Assembly: GCA_034440595.1 (NCBI GenBank)
Contig: JAWXCH010000142.1
Coordinates: 1-10,146 of the forward strand
Reading direction: 5' to 3'
Length of the DNA: 10,146 bases
From: JAWXCH01 sp034440595
Lineage (GTDB): Bacteria; Planctomycetota; Planctomycetia; Pirellulales; JALHPA01
The notes beneath the pieces were generated by a model. The model had not been told where the DNA came from, ran no database searches, and saw only the letters and a list, made by a program, of their open reading frames with translations. Positions within the stretch are counted from its first letter, which is position 1. The number at the start of each line of letters is the position of its first letter. A program made the position numbers and the translations under genes. Positions 1-5,008 of this stretch are shown here, one piece after another.

Positions 1-550
1 CCGCCATCTCGGTCAGATTCGGCCCGGCCAGCATTCCGTCGGTCGCAATATCCGTATAGATCAAAGCGGCAATCGGCTCCCCTTCAAACTGCCGGGCCAT
101 GTCGACCGCCGAGACATCGCTGGTTTGCAGCCAGCCATCGGTGGCCACGCGACCATCGCGTGCATCAATCCCCAACACCAGGCGATTAGGAAACCGGCGG
201 CAGACAGCGCGAAACCAGTCCGGTTCGCGCAGAGCCTTCGTTCCAATAACCAGCCGCGACAGCCCTAGATCCAAAAGCTCGGCAATGGTTGCTTCATCGC
301 GGATGCCACCACCTAGCTCGCAGGGTATCGTGACCGCGGCCAGAATCGCGCGAATGCTCTCGAGATTGGCGGGTCGGCCCAGTTTGGCACCATCCAGATC
401 GACCAGATGCAGGTATTCGCCACCCTGACGGACCCAGTGACGCGCCATCTCGGCCGGATCTTCGCCAAAAACGGTTTCGCGGCCGTAGTCCCCCTGTTGC
501 AGGCGGACACAGTTACCGCCGCGCAAATCGATTGCCGGCCAAATCTGCAT
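1..550 (-). CDS. hisA: HisA, phosphoribosylformimino-AICAR-phosphate (ProFAR) isomerase, 3' end beyond left edge
   Basis: The gene begins at ATG 550-548 and runs off the left edge, so 183 residues of a family usually about 240 long are visible. HisA is a cytoplasmic TIM-barrel enzyme. It opens the ribose ring of ProFAR by an Amadori rearrangement to give PRFAR, the substrate of HisF/HisH. The N-terminus reads MQIWPAIDLRGG, with the catalytic base Asp8 in the family position. The second catalytic Asp is Asp129, in GIDARDG. Phosphate-loop features follow: GGGIRDEATI (about 80-89) and IGTKAL (102-107), then YTDIATDGM (165-173). A purine-rich site (GAGGGGAG, 562-569) lies 11 nt upstream, which is rather far. 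The upstream neighbour hisH ends 190 nt before the start and a candidate promoter sits in that gap. No frame damage is visible. The tracked frames miss this gene because its stop is outside the window. Identification is firm from the motifs. Confidence 0.96.
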   Translation of the reverse strand, partial: MQIWPAIDLRGGNCVRLQQGDYGRETVFGEDPAEMARHWVRQGGEYLHLVDLDGAKLGRPANLESIRAILAAVTIPCELGGGIRDEATIAELLDLGLSRLVIGTKALREPDWFRAVCRRFPNRLVLGIDARDGRVATDGWLQTSDVSAVDMARQFEGEPIAALIYTDIATDGMLAGPNLTEMA

Positions 551-561
551 CGTCAACGATA

Positions 562-569
562 CTCCCCTC
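562..569 (-). promoter_or_regulatory. Possible Shine-Dalgarno site of hisA
   Basis: On the minus strand this reads GAGGGGAG, containing a GGAG core that ends 11 nt before the ATG at 550. The spacing is longer than the usual 5-9 nt. The site partly overlaps a 10-bp palindrome, CTCGATCGAG (567-576), which could form a weak hairpin at the ribosome entry site. It is the only purine-rich stretch close to this start. Confidence 0.4.
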
Positions 570-626
570 GATCGAGAGCGAAACAACGGAAAAGAGGCCA
601 TTCAGCAGTCCGAAGCGGCCTACCTA

Positions 627-655
627 AATATGGCACACCCCGTAGATCGATGCAA
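627..655 (-). promoter_or_regulatory. Candidate sigma-70-type promoter for hisA
   Basis: On the minus strand a -35-like TTGCAT (650-655) is followed by a 17-nt spacer and a -10-like CATATT (627-632). CATATT matches four of six consensus bases and the -35 matches the TTG core. Transcription would start near 620, giving a leader of about 70 nt before the hisA ATG. The -35 is embedded in a perfect palindrome at 652-663. The 190-nt separation from hisH makes an independent promoter plausible, but there is no experimental support. Confidence 0.35.
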
Positions 656-663
656 CTAGTTGC
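652..663. repeat. 12-bp perfect palindrome GCAACTAGTTGC (operator-like)
   Basis: The sequence GCAACTAGTTGC equals its own reverse complement over all 12 bases. It overlaps the -35 element of the candidate hisA promoter, a typical place for a dimeric repressor to bind. No regulator can be assigned from sequence alone. A chance palindrome of this length in a 190-nt gap is uncommon but not impossible. Confidence 0.4.
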
Positions 664-665
664 GC

Positions 666-711
666 GGCCAGATAGTGACGTTTCGCAGACTTTGAACTAT
701 TGCCACTGGCC
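666..711 (-). repeat. Imperfect inverted repeat between hisH and hisA
   Basis: GGCCAG+ATAGT (666-676) is complementary to ACTAT (696-700) and CTGGCC (706-711), with a 5-nt bulge on one side and a loop of about 19 nt. It begins about 30 nt after the hisH stop. In RNA it could form an 11-bp interrupted stem. No T-run follows on the minus strand, so it is not a canonical intrinsic terminator. It could be a 3' stabilising hairpin, an attenuating structure, or chance. The rest of the 551-740 gap holds the candidate hisA promoter and palindrome, and no convincing gene. Confidence 0.35.
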
Positions 712-740
712 GACTGAAATCGACGCAGCGGCGAGGGCAT

Positions 741-1346
741 TCACAGTTCCGCAAAGTTCTGTAGCAGCCGCAGCCCATCGGCCTGGCTCTTTTCCGGGTG
801 AAACTGTGTGGCAAATAGATTATCGCGCCAAATCATCGAGCAGAAGTTGCCAGAGTAATCCGTCTCCGTGGCAATCACCTGCGGATCGTCGGGCACCACA
901 TAGTAGGAATGCACAAAGTAGAAGTACGTATCATCAGGCAGCCCCTTCAGAACCGGCGGTCGGCGAAGCACGTTGGCACGGTTCCAGCCCATGTGCGGAA
1001 CTTTGAACTCGGCCGGCACCTCGAACCGCTGCACTGTCCCGCGCAAGATGCCCAGTCCTTCGTGCGATCCCCCTTCGTACCCGACATCAAAAAGGAGCTG
1101 CAACCCTAGGCAAATTCCCAAAAACGGCTTGCCCTGCTGGATCAACTCGCGGATCGGTTCCACCAGGTGCCGGCGGCGTAGCTCGGCAATCGCGTCTTCA
1201 AAGGCACCGACTCCTGGCAGGACGATCTTGTCGGCCTTGCGCAAAACCTCAGGGTCGCTGGTAATCGTCGCCTGATGGCCGACCTTTTCAAAACCCTTCT
1301 GCACACTGCGAAGGTTCCCCATCTGATAATCGATAATGGCAAGCAT
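741..1346 (-). CDS. hisH: HisH, imidazole glycerol phosphate synthase glutaminase subunit
   Basis: This is a class I glutamine amidotransferase of 201 residues, the usual HisH length. It hydrolyses glutamine and passes ammonia to HisF, which makes imidazole glycerol phosphate and AICAR from PRFAR. The N-terminus MLAIIDYQMGNLRSV is the classic HisH start. The oxyanion region is LPGVGAF (about 43-49). The nucleophile elbow GICLGLQLL carries Cys79. PHMGWN (about 117-122) is diagnostic of HisH, and the catalytic His183-x-Glu185 lies in ATQFHPEKSQ. I chose ATG 1346. The frame continues to a TTG at 1358, but those four extra residues are not family-like. No clear Shine-Dalgarno site precedes the ATG. 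hisF is not visible; hisA lies downstream. A TACAAT -10 box sits about 45 nt upstream. The catalytic triad is intact. Confidence 0.97.
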   Translation of the reverse strand: MLAIIDYQMGNLRSVQKGFEKVGHQATITSDPEVLRKADKIVLPGVGAFEDAIAELRRRHLVEPIRELIQQGKPFLGICLGLQLLFDVGYEGGSHEGLGILRGTVQRFEVPAEFKVPHMGWNRANVLRRPPVLKGLPDDTYFYFVHSYYVVPDDPQVIATETDYSGNFCSMIWRDNLFATQFHPEKSQADGLRLLQNFAEL

Positions 1347-1364
1347 GAATCGTCGCAACAGAAT

Positions 1365-1401
1365 GGGCTACGGACACTGAGGGCAACACTGATTGTAGCC
1401 C
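1365..1401. repeat. Inverted repeat enclosing a direct repeat at the hisH promoter
   Basis: GGGCTAC (1365-1371) and GTAGCCC (1395-1401) form a perfect 7-bp inverted repeat with 23 bases between. Inside it ACACTGA occurs twice in the same orientation (1374-1380 and 1386-1392), exactly 12 bp apart. The candidate -10 (1392-1397) and predicted start site fall within this structure. The arrangement resembles a regulator-binding region or a leader hairpin. No regulator can be named. Confidence 0.4.
1392..1397 (-). promoter_or_regulatory. Candidate -10 box of a hisH promoter (TACAAT)
   Basis: TACAAT on the minus strand matches five of six bases of the -10 consensus. Transcription would start near 1385, about 39 nt before the hisH ATG. 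No good -35 is found at the expected spacing (17 nt upstream reads GCCAAA), so the promoter may be weak or activator-dependent. It lies in the 108-nt gap after the OmpA-like gene and overlaps the repeats at 1365-1401. Confidence 0.4.
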
Positions 1402-1454
1402 GAGAAAGCCCAATTTGGCAGGGGCGGCAAGTTACAGAAACTGGCCGGTCACGG

Positions 1455-2282
1455 TCAATTTCCGACGCGTTCTGGATAGATAACCAGCTCGATTCGGCGA
1501 TTACGCGACTTCCCGGCTGGGGTGCCATTGGAAACCACCGGGTGATTTCCGGCATGGCCGACCACAAACAACTGATTCGGCTTGATTTGAGTTCGATCCC
1601 CTAAATAATCCACCATCGCTTGAGCTTGTGCAGTGGATAGCTGATGGTTGGACCGCCACTGACTGCCAACATAAGGTGGCTCGGTATCGGTGTGTCCTTC
1701 AACTCCCACATACTGGCCGGGGTACAACCGCTCGATTTCGGCGACCACCTGATTGACCATCGGCACGGCGTCGTTCCGCAGCCGCGCGCCGCCCGGATCA
1801 AACAGCTTTTCTGCCGGCAGTTCGATGCGAATGACATCCCCGTCCGGGCGTGCTTCTACTCCCGGCATCGTGAAGGTCGGCAGATTCCGCGTCAGGCTGT
1901 TGTTGGGGTTAATCGTCGCACCGGCGCGCGTTCTTTGCGATGCTAGCGAGCTTTGGACCTTCTTTTCAATAACGGACTTTTCGTCGCGTAATGTGGCGAG
2001 TTGCTGAGTCGTGCTGGTAAGCTGCTCGCGAACGGCGGCGACCTGGTCTTGTAGCAACTGATTTTGCTGACGGGCCAGGCCGAGCAGCGTCTCCAGCTCC
2101 TGATTGTCCTGATCCAGCGTAGTGTTGCGAGTCTGCAACTGCTGAGTCGCCAGGGCAAGCTGAGATTGCTGCTGTTGAAGTGCGGCAGTGGATCCCTGAG
2201 GGTTGAGCGGATTCTGAGCGCAACCGGCAAATGCTGCCAGCAACGTAAATCCTAGCAGGCGTCGTAAGGCGACTGCCCGCAT
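1455..2282 (-). CDS. OmpA/MotB-type peptidoglycan-binding lipoprotein with coiled coil
   Basis: This 275-residue protein probably anchors an outer or inner membrane to peptidoglycan. The N-terminus has basic residues, a hydrophobic stretch (LLGFTLLAA) and a lipobox FAGC, so Cys21 should be the lipidated first residue. Residues about 31-118 are rich in Gln, Leu and Ala and look like a long coiled coil. Residues about 145-272 match the OmpA C-terminal domain: GHTD (196-199), the LSTAQAQAMVDYL helix (215-227) and NRRIEL (261-266). Asp199 and the NRR arginines are in positions that contact diaminopimelate in the family. The sequence around GHTDTEPP and the LST helix is closer in style to MotB than to E. 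coli OmpA. However, a lipobox replaces the MotB transmembrane segment and no motA is adjacent, so I do not call it a stator. The ATG is fixed by an AGGAGGT site 5 nt upstream. It is probably transcribed from its own promoter. Confidence 0.9.
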   Translation of the reverse strand: MRAVALRRLLGFTLLAAFAGCAQNPLNPQGSTAALQQQQSQLALATQQLQTRNTTLDQDNQELETLLGLARQQNQLLQDQVAAVREQLTSTTQQLATLRDEKSVIEKKVQSSLASQRTRAGATINPNNSLTRNLPTFTMPGVEARPDGDVIRIELPAEKLFDPGGARLRNDAVPMVNQVVAEIERLYPGQYVGVEGHTDTEPPYVGSQWRSNHQLSTAQAQAMVDYLGDRTQIKPNQLFVVGHAGNHPVVSNGTPAGKSRNRRIELVIYPERVGN

Positions 2283-2287
2283 GCAAT

Positions 2288-2294
2288 ACCTCCT
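2288..2294 (-). promoter_or_regulatory. Perfect Shine-Dalgarno site of the OmpA-like lipoprotein gene
   Basis: AGGAGGT lies 5 nt before the ATG at 2282 and fixes that start. It stands out because most other starts in this window have no recognisable Shine-Dalgarno match, which suggests strong translation of this abundant-type envelope protein. Confidence 0.8.
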
Positions 2295-2346
2295 GAAACA
2301 GGACCGTGAAGGGAACTTGGCGGCGCAATGACCGCAAGGCGGCGGG

Positions 2347-2375
2347 ATAGTAGCGACACGTCGGAACCGTCACAA
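2347..2375 (-). promoter_or_regulatory. Candidate sigma-70-type promoter for the OmpA-like lipoprotein gene
   Basis: TTGTGA (2370-2375) and TACTAT (2347-2352) are separated by exactly 17 nt; each matches four of six consensus bases. Transcription would begin near 2340, giving a leader of about 58 nt that ends in the strong Shine-Dalgarno site. It lies in the 125-nt gap after the unrecognised gene. This is the best-spaced promoter in the window. Confidence 0.5.
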
Positions 2376-2407
2376 GGGCAGTTCAGGAAGTTCTCTCGCG
2401 ACGTATG

Positions 2408-3025
2408 CTAGCACTGGGTGCCACTAGCGGTGTGGGCAGCAAGCGACGGTGGTCGACTGCTCAAGGAGCTTGATTCTGCGGACAACCGTTCGTCGGACGT
2501 ATACTGCCCATAGAATCGGCGGATGTAATTCCGGTGCCAGCGGCTCGCGGTGTGTCGTTCCCAACCGAGCCGATTAAGCAGTCGCGGTGAAATCCGCAGA
2601 TTTGCGGCATCCGCTAAGATTGCATCGCTTTGCTTGATTCGCGCCACCTCGTCCAATACGCGCAATGCTCCCAGCGCCGAGGCTAGCTTTGTATCGCGAT
2701 TGGAGAGCACGTACTTCAGCGACAGGTAATTGGGATGTCGCAACGGCTGATTGAAATACAACCGGCAGCGATCTCCCGCACGGTACTTATGGCACCACTG
2801 GCCAACCAGCAGTGCCTGCCAGATCGTGACCTGTTTGGGAAACGGTCGAAAATGGATACCGACCAATTGGCCATCGACCATCTCAATAACGCCATACCGT
2901 CGCTGCCGCGCAATCTCAGCTTGGACGGGATCGCTCAGGTCGTTGATGGTCTGAAACAGTTTCACTTGCTGCGCTGGTGATTTCAGGTTTACAGGGCGTA
3001 TTGGCCTGAAAACATCATCGACCAA
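2408..3025 (-). CDS. Conserved-looking protein of unknown function
   Basis: I do not recognise a named family. The 205-residue product is soluble-looking, basic and aromatic-rich, with no signal peptide or membrane segment. Features visible are YGVIEMVDGQLVGIHF (44-59), VTIWQALLVGQWCHKY (66-81), DEVARIKQSDAI (125-136) and RISPRLLNRLGWERH (144-158) followed by NYIRRFYGQY (166-175). The tail after about 180 is Ser-rich and probably disordered. From memory, the GWERH...IRRFYG ending resembles uncharacterised planctomycete proteins; I cannot verify this. The pattern of a helix then an Arg-Leu-Gly-Trp turn loosely recalls the end of GNAT acyltransferases, which is only a guess. The start is uncertain: the first standard start is TTG 3025, with a CTG at 3031 before an in-frame stop, and no Shine-Dalgarno site. 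The next Met is residue 49. It lies 91 nt after the prepilin peptidase gene; I saw no convincing promoter in that gap. Confidence 0.75.
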   Translation of the reverse strand: MVDDVFRPIRPVNLKSPAQQVKLFQTINDLSDPVQAEIARQRRYGVIEMVDGQLVGIHFRPFPKQVTIWQALLVGQWCHKYRAGDRCRLYFNQPLRHPNYLSLKYVLSNRDTKLASALGALRVLDEVARIKQSDAILADAANLRISPRLLNRLGWERHTASRWHRNYIRRFYGQYTSDERLSAESSSLSSRPPSLAAHTASGTQC

Positions 3026-3116
3026 CGGCAGTTGCGGATCGAATCAGCGGCAATCGACAGCGGTTGTAGCGGATGCGCGGGTCACTCCAGCCACTTCGTC
3101 CGCGAGCCAACGCAAT

Positions 3117-4451
3117 TTAGCCGCGGCGTATCAGTCGCAGTCCGGTTAGCAGCACTAGCAGCATGCCCATACAAGCGGCCATCGTCATCGGAACCAGTTC
3201 CGGCATGGCGAAAACCGGCGCAGCCCAGGTCCAGAGTTCGGCCCATTTCCACAGGACCACTAACGTTGCCATGCAAAGGAACGGCCCGTACGGTAATTCG
3301 TTCCCACGTCCCGTCACTAGTTGAAACAGCCCCCATGCCAGGCCCACAATCGGCGCGATAAAGAAAATCATCAGCGACGCCTGCCAACCGACGACCAGGC
3401 CGATCATCGCCATGAGTGTCACATCGCCAAAGCCCATCGCCTCTTTTCGTAATGCGAATCGCCCAATGATCCGCACTAACCAGATGATGCCGCCACTGAC
3501 GCATATGCCGACCAGGCCAGACAAGAGCGACTTCCAGCTAATTGTCGCCGGGTGGCGATCCAACCACCAGACCAAAGCGACTGCGACTGTCCCGAGTACG
3601 GCGATCAGCAGTACAAAATTGGAAAACGGCTCGCGGCGGATGCGCGCCACCATCAATGCCCATGCTCGACCGTAGCCATGCCGTGTTCTCCAGGGTCGCG
3701 GCAAAAGGCCAATGCACCATAACCAAAAACAGCCTAGACCAATTACGAGCGACCAGCCGTGCGGCCAACCATTAAAACATTCTGGCCACTCGACGGGCGT
3801 TGTCAGCCAAACTGTTCCCAGATCGAGCTGGATATTGGGCGGAATGTTAGCGCGATTGGCGACCAGTAGCAACATCTGCTCGTGCCAACAAGGAAGCATG
3901 CCAAACGGCAACAGCGCGATCAAAACCAATCCAATTAACGTTCCGGGGATCGTTACTTCATCGGGTATGGTCTTCTCATCAAAATCAATAAAGGAGGCGA
4001 TCGTCATCGCCAGCAAAAGCAGCGCATGCATGACAAACGGCTGATGCAGACGGATCTGCGCCACTTCCAGATGCCGTGGGCTACCGCGCAAAAGATTCTG
4101 TAGTTCAATTGGTAGCTGCCCCAGGCCTTCGATTTCCCACCAATAAAGCAGCGGTAGCGCGATTGCCAGGCCAACCTCGATCAGGAGTGGGCGAATCCAA
4201 AAGCCACGACCATGTAGCGGAATTTCTCTACTGCTGAGCGACAACCAGCCGAGAATCGGCAGGCGATCAAACCAGCTTCTTGGTGGTGCATCTGGTAGAG
4301 GGAGCGACCAAGGGCTGATCGATCGCTGGCGATAGGCCAGACGATAAATTGCCAGATTGCATAAACTGCCCGCCACGCAGCCAAAGATCGCTAGCACCAG
4401 CAAGCGTAGTTCCAATGGTAGCCCTAAGATCCAAAGCATCATCGGTTCCAT
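3117..4451 (-). CDS. Divergent prepilin leader peptidase (A24 aspartyl protease, PilD/GspO-like)
   Basis: This polytopic inner-membrane enzyme of 444 residues should cleave leader peptides of type IV pilins or type II secretion pseudopilins. The N-terminal GSLCNLAIYRL (about 28-38) matches the GSFLNVVIYRLP signature, and WFDRLPILGWLSL (60-72) matches the following conserved stretch. The catalytic aspartates are Asp156 in IDFDEKTIPDEVTIP and Asp343 in GFGD. Two things are unusual. The CxxC pairs that bind zinc in the cytoplasmic loop of PilD are absent. The two aspartates are 187 residues apart rather than about 64 as in TcpJ/PilD, because of an insert with roughly two extra membrane segments. 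It is about 1.6 times the usual length. N-methylation by the fused domain is doubtful. I prefer ATG 4451; ATG 4442, which forms ATGA with the kinase stop, is equally possible. The longer frame to 4670 lies inside aroK and is not real. The 13-nt overlap suggests coupling to the kinase gene. Confidence 0.88.
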   Translation of the reverse strand: MEPMMLWILGLPLELRLLVLAIFGCVAGSLCNLAIYRLAYRQRSISPWSLPLPDAPPRSWFDRLPILGWLSLSSREIPLHGRGFWIRPLLIEVGLAIALPLLYWWEIEGLGQLPIELQNLLRGSPRHLEVAQIRLHQPFVMHALLLLAMTIASFIDFDEKTIPDEVTIPGTLIGLVLIALLPFGMLPCWHEQMLLLVANRANIPPNIQLDLGTVWLTTPVEWPECFNGWPHGWSLVIGLGCFWLWCIGLLPRPWRTRHGYGRAWALMVARIRREPFSNFVLLIAVLGTVAVALVWWLDRHPATISWKSLLSGLVGICVSGGIIWLVRIIGRFALRKEAMGFGDVTLMAMIGLVVGWQASLMIFFIAPIVGLAWGLFQLVTGRGNELPYGPFLCMATLVVLWKWAELWTWAAPVFAMPELVPMTMAACMGMLLVLLTGLRLIRRG

Positions 4452-4999
4452 CCGATCAAGGCCAGTATCTCTTGCGCCAATTGCTCCGGCGACTTGTCCA
4501 CAGTATCCACCGAGAACTGCGCACACTCGCGATAGTGTGGCTCGCGCGCGGCGAGCAATTGCTGCACTTCGGCCAGCCCACCGGCACTGGTGAGGTTTGG
4601 TCGCTGTGCGGCGGTGGCAGCGTCTGCTGAGATACGGCCGTACAGCGTCTCGGCATCGGCCGTCAGCCAAATGACTTGACTCGATGCAACAGACATGGCA
4701 GCAGCGGCCTCCTGCAAACGCCGGCGGTTTTCTGGTCGCAGAATTACCCCTCCTCCCAGTGCGATAACGGCTTGATCGCGCTGGATCAGATCAGCCAGCA
4801 CCTCCGACTCCAGGTCACGAAAGGCCACTTCGCCTTCAGCAGCAAATATCTCTGCAATCGATTTGCCGGCACGCTGCTCCAGTTCGACATCGGCGTCGAT
4901 CCACTGCCAGCCGAGCGCCTCTGCCAGATGACGCGCAACCGTCGTCTTGCCGGTCCCGCGGTAACCAATGAGCAGCAAGTTCTTTGGATTCGCTGTCAC
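4439..4999 (-). CDS. aroK: Shikimate kinase
   Basis: This cytoplasmic P-loop kinase of 186 residues phosphorylates shikimate at the 3-hydroxyl with ATP, the fifth step of the shikimate pathway. Walker A is GYRGTGKT (12-19). Shikimate-binding residues are in place: Asp37 in IDADVELE, Arg61 in FRDLE and the GGG loop 82-84. The lid carries QRPNL (Arg133), and AREPHYRECA (151-160) holds the arginine that contacts both substrates. The start is GTG 4999, with no good Shine-Dalgarno site. It begins 9 nt after the stop of the aroD-aroE fusion, so the three activities are probably made from one transcript with translational coupling. Its 3' end overlaps the prepilin peptidase gene by 13 nt. aroK and aroL products cannot be told apart by sequence here; aroK is used as the generic symbol. 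Confidence 0.95.
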   Translation of the reverse strand: MTANPKNLLLIGYRGTGKTTVARHLAEALGWQWIDADVELEQRAGKSIAEIFAAEGEVAFRDLESEVLADLIQRDQAVIALGGGVILRPENRRRLQEAAAAMSVASSQVIWLTADAETLYGRISADAATAAQRPNLTSAGGLAEVQQLLAAREPHYRECAQFSVDTVDKSPEQLAQEILALIGWNR

Positions 5000-5008
5000 T
5001 GTAATTAC

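Noticed and set aside
567..576. CTCGATCGAG palindrome before hisA
   Set aside because: A 10-bp palindrome rich in GATC is expected now and then by chance. It only overlaps the ribosome site and has no further symmetry.
623..740. Tiny minus-strand frame (38 codons, ATG at 740 directly after the hisH stop)
   Set aside because: It ends within the candidate hisA promoter region, has no Shine-Dalgarno site and no recognisable features. It could be translated by re-initiation but there is no support.
407..1006. 199-residue plus-strand open frame
   Set aside because: It lies antisense to hisA, the gap and hisH, whose catalytic motifs are intact on the minus strand. The translated product has low-complexity Arg/Ser/Ala composition and no recognisable motif.
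3026..3116. Possible promoter or small gene between the prepilin peptidase and the unknown gene
   Set aside because: Only a poor TACAAC box without a -35 and a TTG-started frame of about 31 codons were seen. Neither is convincing.
4452..4670. 73-residue N-terminal extension of the prepilin peptidase
   Set aside because: This stretch is the out-of-frame C-terminal part of shikimate kinase and is Arg/Ala-rich without membrane character.
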